Below are positions 1-12,469 of a stretch of DNA of 64,000 nt, piece after piece. Below the pieces are notes generated by a model, which was not told the DNA's origin, did no database searches, and saw only the letters and a list, made by a program, of their open reading frames with translations. Numbering within the stretch: the stretch's first letter is position 1; every line of letters starts with the position of its first letter. Made by a program: the position numbers and the translations under genes. The stretch lies in contig WOGZ01000071.1 in the NCBI GenBank assembly GCA_009733775.1, positions 1 through 64,000 of the forward strand, read 5' to 3'. This DNA comes from Alectoria sarmentosa (lineage: Eukaryota; Ascomycota; Lecanoromycetes; Lecanorales; Parmeliaceae).

Positions 1-290
1 GGGGTGGGGGAGGGGGATGGGGGATGGTGGGGTGGGGGAGGGTGTGTGTGGATTTTAGGGGTGCGGGGAGGGAGGAAGGGGAGGAGGGGGAGAAGGTGAG
101 GGATGCGGCGGGGAGGAGGGAGTGGGATTGCGTGACGCCGGCGGCGTTTCATTTCGAGTATGTGAGGGATGGGAAGGCGAAGAATCAGGGGATTCTGCTT
201 AAGAGGACGCGTATTTTTGCGGATTCGGGTCCGGCGCTTGTGAGGATGCTGAAGGGTGGGCAGTTGAAGGTGCAGGATCTGGGGGTGTGA
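1..290 (+). CDS. 3' end of an unidentified gene (5' truncated by the window edge)
   Basis: An open frame runs from the window edge to a TGA at 288-290. The last ~55 residues look like ordinary globular protein (motifs REWDCVTPAAFHFEYV, LLKRTRIFADSGPALVRML), while the upstream part is Gly/Arg/Glu-rich and may include intron: a TTTTAG acceptor ends near 58. The pattern of beta strands followed by 'ADSGPALVRMLKGG' recalls the C-terminus of fungal SnoaL/NTF2-like proteins, but I could not establish this. The start lies outside the window. Confidence 0.45.
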   Translation, partial: GGGGGWGMVGWGRVCVDFRGAGREEGEEGEKVRDAAGRREWDCVTPAAFHFEYVRDGKAKNQGILLKRTRIFADSGPALVRMLKGGQLKVQDLGV

Positions 291-582
291 AGGGGGAGGG
301 TGATCGACGGTTCTTTGGAGGCGTTGGTCCGGCTTGGATCGGGTGGGGGTAAGTGCGTGGGTTTGTGCAATGGTTTGTTGGATTGGATATGTCATGAATA
401 TATGAAAATGGTGCTGCACTGATTAGTTGCTCTGCAAGGTATCAGTGTATGCCTCCACAGTTGCAATCTGTGCCAACTTGAAGGCAGATAACCCGCATGA
501 TCTCATCGCAAATCGCACTCAGCAAAGGAATCATAAATCATCAAGCCTGCACTCATCACCAGCTATGGGTCACCAGAACACA

Positions 583-1587
583 TTAGTGTGCAGCACGCCT
601 TTCCCTGCCGCTGATGAGATAAATCGCCGCCCTCATCGCCAGCAACGGATCGTCAGAAGGTTCAATGCCCTGGACCCTGGGAATAGGATCGTAGATGATC
701 TGCTTCTGCTCTTTCGCGTTATCCGACACCACGGTCCCAACCTTGACTGTACCCAACTCAACCAGCTCGCGACTCTCGGGCCAATGCACCGTCGCATCAT
801 TCACTTCGTCACCTTCTTCTGCAAGCTGCGCCATGACGCGGAAAGTGACTGCCTCCTCAGCTACTCGCTTCTGCAGTTCGTCGTAGAGAAAATCGGGTCC
901 TTGCTCCTTGGTAGCTGCTTCATCGAGATGATCCTCACCGGCAGTTGGAAGGATGCGGTAGCGGAAGTAGGTGCTTTCACCTTTCGCGTTGACAAACTTC
1001 AGCGCATTAACCGCATAAAAGGCCTCTCTTGCGAAACTTGACGGCGCCGGCTTGGGCGCCTGCACGAATGCCAGAGCGGCGGGATTAGCACCGAGGAACT
1101 TTTCAGCTGGCGATGGGGACGGTGTGCCTGGCGGTGAAGCGGCGAGAGCTTCCAATAACTCCAAGAACTCGGCGCCGGTGCGCGTCGGGAAGAAGGGAGT
1201 CGAGTGTGCGACTATATCTGTGTGGACATGCTCGGCGAGATGGAATCGGATCCCGAGACCTCGCGGGTTAGCATCTGGGCTTGTATCCGGGATCGTGGGA
1301 ATCCCGGTGGAGTTGGAGAAGCGTAGTATGACCGGGGTGGATGGGCTACTGAAATGGGGTTCGCCGGAGAGGTCTTTGGCTTTGGTGGCGGGTGTGAAGG
1401 TGCCATCCAGCATCAGACCACGTGCGTGAGCTGTAGGTAGTGTCTGTCAGTCGTGAGGCATGTAGGGCCAAATGATGAAGGTAGGACAACCTGGACGGAA
1501 GCCGGGATGCTTTCCGAAGATACTCTGCAATTGGGTCACTAGATCTTGGCTTGTCTTGAGGATCCGCTCGTCGGAGGGGAGAGGCAT
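583..1587 (-). CDS. Catalase-related (SrpA-like) heme peroxidase, 314 aa
   Basis: Two exons: complement 1587-1491 and 1430-583, with a 60-bp GT-AG intron (1431-1490). The join creates the N-terminal HPGFRPAHARGLMLDGTF segment that this family always carries, so the ATG at 1587 (MPLPSDERIL) is well supported. Family knowledge: small 'catalase-like' heme peroxidases remove peroxides with an organic reductant and have a shortened catalase fold. Seen here: the conserved RFSNSTG...PRGLGIRF block (about residues 63-89), the HSTPFFPTRTG segment, and a C-terminus ending in DPLLAMRAAIYLISGRERR, typical of the group. There is no obvious signal peptide. It is divergent from the metallo-beta-lactamase gene to the right, with ~550 bp shared between them. 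It lacks the C-terminal domains of full catalases, as expected for the family. Confidence 0.9.
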
Positions 1588-2136
1588 GGTTCACTTCTTT
1601 CCGGCAACTTCGTTGATAGGGTTTCTGTGGGCAAATGAATTTCAAAATCCTCGGGGATTCATCTTGTATTTGAGTGCAGAAGAATGAGGGAGAATAAATG
1701 AAACTAGTCGTTGGTGGACGCATTGCATGATATCTGAATAGATGGATTACTGTTGCCTTTGCATGCACTATCGGCTCGATATGTGTGTGGATATGTGGGA
1801 TTGAGTGGTCGATGGCACATGCAAGGCGCTTTCATGATGCTTACAAATGTGTTGCGGGGTCAAAGGACTGGCTTGGCATGACCTGGCATGACCTGGCATC
1901 TCGACAAGAGGGTGTATTGTTTGGAATTGGAGCGTATTCAAGTACATCTTTGATAGGTACTTCTTGGTAGCCACTTTGTGGGGAAAAGAAAATGAAGATG
2001 GGAAAATGAGGCTGCGCTGATTCTATACTGCTGCCAATACGTCATTGGTCCCATTATGGCTTAGGGGCACAAATACGAGTTTGCGGGCTGGAGACGATTC
2101 ATGAGTGGCGCCCTCGTGTATATTGAGGAAATCAGT
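1588..2136. other. Divergent intergenic region
   Basis: This holds the promoters of the peroxidase (-) and the metallo-hydrolase (+). The only structure I see is a short direct repeat near 1873-1900, where GGCATGACCT occurs in tandem. No further coding sequence is evident. Confidence 0.5.
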
Positions 2137-3251
2137 ATGCATGTAAACGAGCTCCCCGTTTGCACTGCTTGCGGCTCCCAGTTTGACGCCGACGATTTAT
2201 ATCCGCCCGAACACTGCCAAATCTGTGATGTGAGCATACCCAAGACAACAAAGCGATACAGGCCATGCTAAAAATATGAGCACAGGATCCGCGCCAATTT
2301 GTCCCACCATCAGGGCAGTCGTGGACCACGCTGACTGAACTCAAAGCGAGTCATAAGAACAAATGGCTGCAGGATCGCAAAGACCCTCGTGTGTGGTCCA
2401 TTTGGACAGAGCCCAAGGTGGGTCTTGCATCATCTAGCGTAGTAGCACATCGGCGAGCCACTGACTGGATGCCGTCGAAGTTCGGAATCGGCCAACGATG
2501 CTTCCTGCTCGAAACGGAAGCTGGGAATGTGCTCTGGGATATGATCACCCTCCTCGATGAGTCGACTATCGAATTCGTCTGCTCTCCCCGCTCTGTATTA
2601 AATAGTAGACGCTAAGAACCCTTAGATCAACTCGAAAGGCGGCTTGAAAGCCATCGCGATCTCCCATCCCCATTACTACACCACGTACACAACCTGGGCT
2701 CAAGCTTTCAAGTGTCCTGTCCACATGTCCGCCGACGACCAGAAATGGCTCTGCCAGAAGCCTTCGACGGCGCAAACGCTGCGACTGGTTAATGGCCATG
2801 CAGGCACCGCTGAACAAATCGTGCCTGGCGTGACAGCCATCAAAACCGGCGGGCACTTCCCCGGCAGCCTAGTCCTGCACTGGGAGCAGAAACTGTTCAT
2901 TGCCGACACCATAGTGACCGTCCCGGTAAGCAACACAAGTAGACTCTGGCGCGCAACCCAGCACGCTTACATTCCCACACACAGTCAGCGCACACACCGC
3001 ACCCCCGCCCGCCCAATCAAACCAGCTATTCCTTCCAATGGTCGATCCCCAACATGATCCCGCTGCCACCAAGCGAGATGCTCAACATCTGGCGCGCGAT
3101 CGAACCCTACGCCTTCGACGCGACATACGGAGCGTTCGGCGGGATGGATGTGCGCGATCGAGGGTTGAAGGCGCGGATGCTGGAGAGCATGAAGATCCAG
3201 ACGCGGGGCGAGGGGTGGGAGCGGCATGAGATGCTGGATCAGGTGATCTGA
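2137..3251 (+). CDS. Metallo-beta-lactamase-fold hydrolase, 295 aa, five exons
   Basis: Exons 2137-2229, 2286-2417, 2481-2576, 2626-2925 and 2985-3251; all introns are GT-AG of 49-63 bp. An N-terminal CX2C (CTAC) plus CQIC suggests a small zinc-binding knuckle (residues ~9-30). It is followed by the MBL core: FGIGQRCFLLET, NVLWDMITLLDE, the metal-loop SHPHYYTTY, GGHFPGSLVLHW and IADTI. The canonical HxHxDH loop is altered to HPHYY, which is common in this fungal subfamily; substrate and reaction are unknown. Intron 2 is 63 bp and stop-free, so its retention would add 21 residues in frame. An in-frame upstream ATG at 2101 would add 12 residues; 2137 was preferred because homologs, as I recall them, begin close to the CxxC. 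It converges on the ferroportin gene. Confidence 0.85.
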
Positions 3252-3762
3252 CGGGATTGGGGATGATGATGATGATGATGATGATGATGGTAGTGGAATT
3301 GTTTCCTCAAAATCTTTGGCGGCGCGTTGAGGTATAGCGAGCGATACGAGTTCGAAAAAAAAAGGGGGGGGGGCTGGTCATTGGATGTGACAAGAAAAAG
3401 AAAAAAAAAATGATTCGTCTTCGCCAAAACAAATCGAAACATAAGAATTGGTCATAGATGTCACGACGATCAGAGGGATATATACATTGGAAAGATGTGG
3501 CAGATGTGTAGAAGGTAAAGCACAGAGGCAGAGAGAGAGAGAGAAGCCCGACTCAGCCCCCTCCGCGCTCCTCTGAGAAACACAGGAACGATCAATTCAT
3601 TCTAATCGATGCCCGCCAAAGTATGCGACCGTGAAGGACAAGGGAGCTTGTGAGATTGCCAACTTTTCTGTCAATTCGCCTATGCAGGTTCACGATTTTT
3701 AACTTTGCTGTGAATAACATCTTACTCGATCGTCCGACTCAGAACCCAGATTAAAAAAAAAA
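3252..3762. repeat. Convergent intergenic region with (GAT)n microsatellite
   Basis: Between two convergent genes. It contains about nine GAT units at 3262-3289, mixed A-, G- and purine-rich runs at 3355-3410, and a short GA repeat at 3530-3543. No gene is visible. Confidence 0.8.
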
Positions 3763-5493
3763 TCAAATCCCATCAAACCCCTCCCCACCCCCCCTCCCCC
3801 TCCCCCGCAGCAACCAAAACGCATACAACCCCACCCCCCCCGCCACAACCCCCACGCTCCCCAGCGCGACCCCTCGAAACGCCTCACGGGAACTCCAAAT
3901 AGCCGTCGCCGAATAATGCGCCAAACCGAACCCCGACGCGATGCTCGCTTCCGTGCCCGCAAAGACGGACCTCTGCGCGGGTCTCACGCAGCTCTGCGCG
4001 AGCTGCTGAGCGCAAAGGGCGCTCGTGAAGCGGCCGAAACGGGAAGCGGAGATGAAGAGGACGATGATGATGGTTAGGAGGCGGTGGGAATGCCAGGCGG
4101 AGGGATCGTCGGTGGGGAGGGTGGCGATGCGCCAGATGGCGGGGACGGAGGGGATGAGGGACAGGAGGGTGAGGGCGATGGCGAGGAGGCCGAGGTTGGA
4201 GACGCCGGTGATTTGGTATTGATCGGATCGGGTTTGTTCGGTAGCTTTGATGTCGTCGTGGATTTCGAAGGTGGAGCGGAGAGGGGTGGTGGGGGTGCTT
4301 GTGGGAGTCTCGTTGTCCGAGAGAGGGTGGTAGAGGGCGGATTGCTGGCTGTTGCCGAGGAAACGGACAGCCCAGGGGAAGATGAAGGTGCTGCTCAGTT
4401 CGAACGCGGCGCTGAGGACTTCGGCGCAGGTGATGAGGGTCATGGAGAAGCCCGAGTTGACCAAGAAGACGATGAGGGTGGAAGAGAAGGTCAGGACGGA
4501 GAAATGTAGGGTGGAAATAGCGAGTGACGGCATCCAGACTTCGGTGGCGAAATATTGCTGCAGACTGCGTCCATATTGGGAAATCCAGCTTATGGTGGCC
4601 TTGAAGGCCGCGAGAAGGTCGTGCAAGGTGAATCCAGCATCACTCTTGTTTCCGCTAGCTGAAAGATCCTGGAAACCAGATCCATCGACATTCTTAGCTT
4701 CTCGCAGCTGTTCGTTCCCTTGCCAGACAATCCTAGCAGTCCAGTACTCGAACGGCCACGTCAAGAAATTGAGGCCGATTAGCAGAAGAGCTCCTAGACG
4801 AGGCGAGTTGGTAGCAGACATGAAAGCCGAGATCGCAATCGGAGAGCCAAGCTTGCAGATGAGATCGATACGGCTCATGACCGCGTTGAGCCGGGACAGG
4901 TCGTACGGCGGTTGCTCCCTGTCTGCGGCGCCAGCAGCGACCATAGTTGGCACCCAGTCACGTTCGATGGAGACAAGGTTAGCGAGTCGAGACAATCGTT
5001 CCAAGATTCCCAGCGCCAGGATCAGGAGGAAGAGGGCATCTTTCCATTGGTGCAGTTTCAATGGCCGAGCATCAGTCGGTTCGGTAATAGGATCGGTCGA
5101 TGTAGGAACATCTTCATGTACATCATTGGTGATGATGATGGCCCAACAAACACAGGCAGCGATGACAACGACACGATTGACGGAGACGGTCGTCAAAAGG
5201 GTTCGAAGCCGCGATGGTGCATGATCAACCCAGCGGCCCAAGGACGAGGCGAAGATGATGATAGCGAGATTCGTCGTGATACCGCTGTAAACTACGGTCA
5301 CAAAACTGTACAACAAGGGCTAGCTGGCGGTCAAGACTTACATCCAAGAAGCGGCACTCAGACCCTCAGGGAACGCAGCAGCGGTGAAAAGGACAGCAGC
5401 AAACTCATACGACCTCGCATTCCAAGTAGAGAGAAAATGGCACAGGAATAAATTGTATGTGGTCCAGTCCTGACTCGACCCGAGATGAAACAT
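3763..5493 (-). CDS. Ferroportin (SLC40)-family iron exporter-like membrane protein, ~557 aa
   Basis: Two exons on the minus strand, 5493-5342 and 5284-3763, with a 57-bp GT-AG intron. Family: ferroportin-1 (PF06963), an MFS-like divalent iron exporter with about 12 helices. Hallmarks seen: CHFLSTWNARSYEFAAVLF in helix 1, LGRWVDHAPSRLRTLL after helix 2, the LANLVSIERDWVP segment, and LNAVMSRIDLICKLGSPIAI in the next helix. Multiple hydrophobic segments continue to the C-terminus, which ends Arg/Gly-rich. There is a long hydrophilic loop between the halves (GNKSDAGFTLHD and Thr/Pro-rich stretches). The ATG at 5493 (MFHLGSSQDW) is the first in-frame one, but a further upstream exon is possible because homologs often have longer cytosolic N-termini. 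Role in iron efflux or vacuolar loading is inferred from family. Confidence 0.85.
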
Positions 5494-6917
5494 TAGCGCT
5501 TTGACGCGTAGAGAGCGCTAGACGCGTGCCTGGTCGTTCGAGCCTGCTGGAACAGTGCAGGTTGCAGGCATCGAAGAGGCCAAGACAGACATGAGTCGTG
5601 TGATCGTTGAAACGCATGATGCATATATCATGGCGGGGACAGGGTGCATATGTAAATTTCCCCCCCCGTGTATTTTTAGACGAGGGCTGAGATACAGGGG
5701 TGCGCTCAGCCCCGAGGCCCCCAAACATCTGTTACACTAGTTCTCTAGCGCTTACTTAAGCCTAAGCCCTGCCAGGCGAGAAAGCCTATTCGCCAGACGT
5801 GAAAAATGATGAAAGTCGACATCGCAACACAAACACCATGCAAACAAGCCAGGTGCGAGTTCAATTCCTGTATGATGAGATTCTGTAGCAGAAGTCATGC
5901 CCATTGAATTTTGAGGCCGGCGACAATATGGAAAAGTTCTAAGTCCCGCAGCAAACTTGCCTCAGTGGGATTGGGAAATTTGGATGTTGCCAACATACAT
6001 GACCTCTGCTACATTCTCTTAGGTGAGATTCTTTCTGGCTCTCATCATGGCCCAAATTCGAGGTCGGAAAGCATTTGTTCAACCCAGGGACAGGATAACA
6101 GAGGATCATCATCCAACGAGTCTTTTACTTTCTGCGCGCTCAAGATTCCTGCTCTCCAATATCTATTTCGTCCACCGCCGCAAGTGAACTCGATTCCTGA
6201 TTTAGCCTGCTACTTCAATGTCACGAGACGCAAGTCACCATTGATGTTCTCAGCCACCTGGACCTTCATCTCTTCCGCTGTCATCTCCATCTATTTTCTG
6301 AGCACCGAGAGAGCACTTCTTCCGTCACCGCCCACAAGATCCCAATCAAGAGTACCTTTTGGAATACAGATTGACAATCAGAAATACAAGACGGTTGAGG
6401 ACTTGCTCCAGTAAAAATCGTGCTGCACTCGCAGCCAGACGGCCCGATTATCCGACGTCAGGCTAGCTTGCTGACTGCAGCCGCAGGGCGCTAGTGTCGT
6501 GGTAGAAGCCTGCCCTTCACCTACACCGTCCTTCATCGCGTTTGTCCGAGATTACCACACGCATTGCATCAACTCTTAGGGGCCTGCTCTAACGTCAGCT
6601 TTGTGTATCTAGTACGACGCTGATCAACGGAGCGCTGCATTCGAGTTATCAGCCTGATCTATGACAAGGCTACAGCTCTGGTTGCCCTACGACCAAATTC
6701 GCATTCAAGCAACAGACTCTTGTCAGCTAATTGCCTCTGCTATTGCTTTCACATCTCCAAAGTCTAGGCCACCTTCTATTGCTATGCAAGATGCGCCTCT
6801 AGCATACATCAACATTTACCTCCACACAACTACGCCGATTGAGGCATAGCTCATACTCTTGATCCCTTTTTATTCCCCTTTTACATATCTACTTGGCTCC
6901 AAGGACCGAATCTAGCG
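5494..6917. other. Intergenic region, no convincing gene
   Basis: Holds a 167-codon open frame (5911-6414, +) with one hydrophobic stretch (about TWTFISSAVISIYFL). No family is recognisable, its composition differs from the neighbouring genes and no clear introns were found. I do not call it a gene. The last ~80 bp before 6918 (T-rich, TACATATCTACTT) look like the promoter and leader of the NLR. Confidence 0.45.
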
Positions 6918-9900
6918 ATGGAATCGCAAGTACAAACATCAGATGCTTGGATCAGAGCTCGAGATCGGTATGTCGAAGATCTCACCGAGGAAGAACAGCA
7001 GAGGTACTTCAAAGCGTCACCAGAGTCTCTTTTGGATGATGCTAGTGCCGCAGAGAAATCCCACGGCACGAAAAGTAGCACTCGCAGAATAATGGAGCAG
7101 CTTCAGCCTTTCGTTGCTGCTATCGAACAATATGGCGAGGCGCTCGATGTCTATTCGAGTACTTATTCTTTAGCTCTCGGTCCGATTTGGGGAAGCGTGA
7201 AGGTCCTATTGCATGTAAGTTGTCGAGGGTTTGAAATCACTACACAATGCTAATATCGTTCTCTATGAGATCGCACGCGAGTTTGGCAAATATTTTGACA
7301 AGCTTGTTGAGATGTTCGCAAGGATCGGTGACATCTTGCCACGTTTTCGAACATATGAAAGACTATTCTCAAACCATGAGCGTCTGATTCAAGCGCTTTC
7401 GGTAGCATACTTAGACATCATCGTATTTTGCACCGATGCAAAAGCTGTATTCAGACGCGGAAAGTCCAGTAAGTCACCCAAGAATCCATTTAAATAGAAT
7501 GCCTGGTCCTTTAGCACTGCTCCTTCACTCCCCCATATGATGTATAGGCGGAGACTCGACGTCCAAACGACATCCATATGAGTTGGCCTGTAGAACGTGG
7601 TCGCTGATTTACAGTCCTGCAGAAACAACCTTGAAGGTAACATTCAAGCTATTATGGAAACCTTTTGAGCTGCAATTTGGCGAAAGACTTCGTGCTTTTC
7701 GTCAACACCAGAAGAATGTCGAAAAAGAAGCGGGGTTGGCGAACATGATTGAAGCCGCTGATCATAGAGCCATGGTGCTTGCGGACCAAAAGCAGCTTGA
7801 GAAACGACAGCGAGGTTGGTGTACGAACTTTCATTCTTCGGACATGATATGCTAAGGCTTTAACAGAGGAGAATCGGCTACGGATTATCGTCATGCTCCA
7901 AGCTGTCGACTATGAAGCCAAACATAGAAAGCTTCAAAATCTACGTCATGCAGGAACTGGTGAATGGCTCTTTCGACAGGCTGAATATGTTGAATGGAAG
8001 ACCTCCAACAAATCCGCGTTTCTTTGCTGCCGCGGTATACGTATGTGCCACCGCCTAACCCATGAAAGACCAATACTTACACCTTCCCGTCAGCCGGCTG
8101 TGGCAAGAGTATTATTGCGTATGTACCTTGACCTCTCAGCGATCTTGTGCATGCACTAACGTGGAACGATAGGTCCAATCTAATCGACAATTTAATCAGC
8201 GCTGTCCCCGCTCCCGCGACACCAGCCTCGGATCTCATATATTATTACTGCGATCATGCAGATCAGAGAACCCTTCAGCTTGATCGTATCTTAGGGAGCC
8301 TGCTGAAGCAACTGTTTCTCAAACACGAGATTGCAGAGCATGTTGAATCACAGATTCTCCAAATCTACGCTGGGGGGACCAGATCCCCCGCTGATAACGC
8401 ATTGAGTGAAATCTTCTGCTCAGTTGTCGCGTTGCGCCCCAATATCTGCATAGTCTTTGATGGACTTGATGAATGCGAGAAAGTCGTTTGGCAGGCAATA
8501 CTAAAAATCTTCAAGCATTTAGAAGCCACCGGACAGTCTACTGTCAAGACCTTCATTACTTGTGTGGAAGAGGGTCCTGTTGCACATCACCTCACGTATT
8601 TTCCATGCGTTCAGGTCTCCCCCACAGCCACAGCTGAAGACATCGGGGCCTTTGTAACATCATCGATCAGCTTGAAGATCGAGAACGGGGACTTGAGAAT
8701 TCGCAATCCTCAAACAAAACATGTCGTTATTTCCGAGCTCATTTCAAAAGCAAATGGATTGTTAGTCAACTCCCACCCTTGTAAGGGCCATTGCTGACAT
8801 ACCAGATTTCTCTGGGTTTACTTTCAGTTGGATGAACTCTGCGAGGCGTGTTCTGATGCGGAGATCCGAGACATCTTGAGGAACCTCCCCGAAGGACTTG
8901 GCGACACTTATAAGAGGATTCTGATCAAGATCAGCCAGAGCGTCTCAAAAGCTAGACTTGCGCAGAAGATGTTCAAGTGGGCCATGGTCGCGAAACGTCC
9001 TCTTCACGTCGAGGAATTCAGAGAAGCAGTTGCATTTGAAGCAGATGACAAAAGTTGGAGCAAGGACAAGATCCCAGACCAAGACCTCATGTTTGAGTGC
9101 TGCAAAGGCTTGATCATCAAAGACGAGGATGACCAAACTGTGCGCTTCGCCCATCATACTGTTCAACAATATCTCACTAGAGGTCTATCAACAGAAGACA
9201 AGACTCTCTTCAACTTCTCCACTGCAGAAGCAGAGACCTTTGCTGGACAAATTTGTGTAACTTATCTCTTGTTCTCCGACTTTGAGAACCAAGTCACCCC
9301 GTCCCCACCCAAAATAACGCTTAGAAATACGGGTGTACTGCGACCTGGAGGCCCTCTATGGATCCCCAGTGTTCTTGGTATCACGAAACCCATCTTCGAC
9401 TTGCCACACAAATTGCTTCAACAGAATTCAAGTACGCCAGCGTCAGAGATAGATCATGCAGAGCACCTCAATCAGAGGCTCGCAGCGAAAGCACGAATTC
9501 CAATTGATCTTAGAGCCAAGTATCGCTTACTTCCGTACATCATAGACTACTGGGAGATCCATACGAGATGGTATCCAGTATCAAGTACTGAGCTCTATGG
9601 ACCTCTCTGGAGGTTGGCAATTGATAAGACCTTGGCTTTCGAGTTCAGACCCTGGGGTCCTAATCAGCATTTTGGGCCACATGGTTGTGTAGGTTGTCCG
9701 AATCTGAGTACGACCGATCTAAGTTCCACGGACCTACCACACATATCGATGTTGCACTACGCGGCTGAAGTCGGTAACATGCCACTTCAGCTGCTCGTGG
9801 AGATTCCCGATACCAGACAAAAACGAAACATATGGCATTATCTCCATCATGAAAGGTACCATAACGAAACATTTATGATCGCTTGTCGCCACGGTAGAAC

Positions 9901-10951
9901 CGAGATAGTCAAATATCTCATGCACTGTTTTCCAACAGATGTTACCGATGGAAGAGCAGTGAGCGCTGCTGCTACGGCAGGGCACGCAGGGGTACTGCAG
10001 TATCTACTTGATCTAGATCAATACTCGGTCAAGCAACAGGGCGACGCCCCATTACTCTTAGCCGCCGAAAACGGACATGAGGCTGTTGTTAGGATCCTAG
10101 CTAAAGCCGGCGCCAATCCCAACGCTTCGGATGAGCAAACAGGGCGAACTGTTATGGAACTAGCGGCTATGAACGGCCACGACTCCGTATTACGGGCCTT
10201 GATTGGGAGAGGAGCCCGACCACCCCAGGTCATCAATCCCACCACGACTGCACTTCATCTTGCTGCTGCAAACGGTCATGTTGCGTCACTTCGAACTTTG
10301 CTTGAGTCCGGTTTCCCCGCAGACGAGACCGTTCGAAACAAGCGAACTGCCCTACACGAAGCAGTAGAGTCAGGGCATACCGCTGTAGCTGAGGTTTTGC
10401 TTGAGTACGGTGCTGACCCCTTCGCATTTTATAGACCTGTGTCCGAAGTCGACGATTTCCACTATGATAGTAGGACGCCATTAGAGCTAGCGGTGGAAGG
10501 TGGTCACGTCAAGGTCCTAGAACTCTTCAAGAAACGTGTGTTTTCGGATGATTTCACAATTTTAAATCTTCTTCACTCGACTGTAGCTGGAGGTCATGAA
10601 AAGACTATTCGCTGGCTTTTGGAGAATGGAGCGAACATCAATGTATATGATTCCAGGGACAGAACACCCCTCTATTTCGCTACACAAATAGGAGCTGAAA
10701 CTACGGTGCGTCTATTGCTAGAGCTCGGGGCTAGAGTCGATACAGGGGCACGGACAGGCTATAAAACACTAAGTCTTGCTACCAGACATGAAAGCATGAC
10801 TATTCTAAAACTGCTCCTAAAAAAAATTCGAGAAGATCAAAAGACTAGCTATGAGAGTAAGTGTGAAGCCATCGTCATGGCACGGGGCGACGCAAAGAGT
10901 GCTACAGCCGCAGAGTTACTGAAGCGAGAACTAGATTTGTATACAGGATAG
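6918..10951 (+). CDS. NACHT-ankyrin NLR-type (STAND) protein, 1206 aa, seven exons
   Basis: Exons 6918-7214, 7270-7468, 7623-7814, 7867-8040, 8094-8118, 8173-8760 and 8806-10951; they sum to 1207 codons in frame. Order: an N-terminal helical domain of the kind found in fungal NLRs (DUF7708-like, residues ~60-240, with ALGPIWGSVKVLL and FARIGDILPRF), then a NACHT NTPase with Walker A PGCGKS (~287) and Walker B CIVFDGLDE (~386-395). A winged-helix-like stretch follows (LPEGLGDTYKRILIKIS, FAHHTVQQYL), then about ten ankyrin repeats (~800-1180; e.g. TALHLAAANGHVASLRTLL, TALHEAVESGH). Proteins of this architecture act in fungal non-self recognition and heterokaryon incompatibility; the ligand is unknown. 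The Walker A exon is only 25 nt long. Intron 2 (154 bp) is longer than the rest and its acceptor was chosen to keep frame. There is no neighbouring HET or HeLo partner gene. Confidence 0.88.
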
Positions 10952-12469
10952 AATGGAATAAGCTATGAAAATATTTCGGAATTCCGTACGACGAATAATG
11001 CTCAAAGAATGTATGCCTTTCCACAAACTTGTCAAAGAACTCCCAACTTCTCTGTCTCAGCCAAAAACCGACTGCAGCCATCCAAGGAACTATTTCCGTC
11101 TGAACGCATGGACTGTATTTCGTCGCCGAACCCACCACATGGCTCGTACCAAGAAGATGAGTGAGCTCATTCGCTGTGTGGAACATCTCCCGGAGAGACT
11201 CTTTGTAGATACTTCGTTGCTTTTGCATTCGATTATGCGCCCTAAGACGGATCAGCAAGCACGACAAGGAATATCTCTTTCGCCAGGCATTTGACTATCG
11301 GCAATTTGGATTGCAAGCGAGCGGGGCTTACTTGGTTCTCGAGCCTCATATGATACCAGGTGTGGGATTTGTAAACGGAGTGGAACGTATGCGCCTGGAT
11401 GGCGACCACTATTATGATCTACGGGAAACCCCCACCAAACACACAAACTCCAGCGGTGCTTCCATCATCCTTTCAGGCCTGCGGTATGCTTCTTCCTTCC
11501 GTGATCCCTCATCCGCACCATCTCGATGGACTTCAAACTTCCATGGTGCCGAACGAACATCTGAACCTCCAATGAGCGTCTGGGATCCAATTCCTGGATT
11601 CGCGAGTTAGAAACACCTTGCATCTTGTCTTGGAACAGTAAGGTCTGTTGAAATATATTCAGAATGGATGAATTAATTATTCAAGATGTCTCTGGGACCA
11701 ATGGTATATACAATAACGAAATTAGGTGTTTCGGAATACGAGGTGACTGGGATGTCTTGGGGGTCAAACTTTTGACAAGGTCTCTTGATCATGCCGAGTA
11801 GACCCAAGTATAGACGCACGTGTTGTTTGGCTAGACAGATCGGCTAGTCTCAAAACAGCTCTAGCGCATATTGGGAAATAGTGAATAAAGCCTTCGACAT
11901 TTGCATACGAACAACAACAAAAAAAAGGCTGTCGCAACCAGGGCCTCTTTCATGCCTACCCCAAATATACACACCGTTCTTCCCTTCGTCCCGGATAATC
12001 CGTATCAGTGCTTCTCGCTAGATTCACAGTCACCACAAGCTATGCTTCGGTAAACACGACACGTCACACCAGAGAAGCGCACAAGATCTTCATATATTCA
12101 TTAGTGAGTTCCTATTTACATCAAGTCTCTAAGTACGACTCTATTATATTTCAGACCGCACGCAAGGAGAATCAAGAATTCTATTCTCTAGTTCCGTCCA
12201 TTCTGACCTGTCTAACTATGTCTCCAGTACGTTCCCTCCAATTAAAGTTACCCAACTTGCTCAAACAACTTATCTCTGCCGCTTTTCCCAGTAAGGTACT
12301 TCCAAAAATTGGCCCAATCTTGCAAGAACAGGTAAGCGAGCGAGACACAAACTGCAAATGATCATGCCATTAGAGGGCCAACGCTTCTTTGGAAATCTAT
12401 TGTGTTCTTGTTTCAGATGAAGGCAACATACCTAGTGCCCGTGTGCCCGCTTATTTTCAGTGTCCCAGC
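10952..12469. other. Intergenic region, no convincing gene
   Basis: About 1.5 kb. Two short + frames (10965-11294 and 11311-11610) have no recognisable domain and no supporting splice sites, so I regard them as chance. A small A-rich run lies near 11915. Confidence 0.4.

Noticed and set aside
4025..5224. Long + strand open frames over the ferroportin gene
   Set aside because: They are antisense shadows of the minus-strand membrane protein, which has clear family motifs.
5845..5875. Possible tRNA B-box (GAGTTCAATTCCTG)
   Set aside because: The flanking bases do not form the 5-bp T-stem and there is no A-box at the right distance.
5911..6414. 167-codon + frame with one hydrophobic stretch
   Set aside because: No family resemblance, no plausible introns and composition unlike neighbouring genes.
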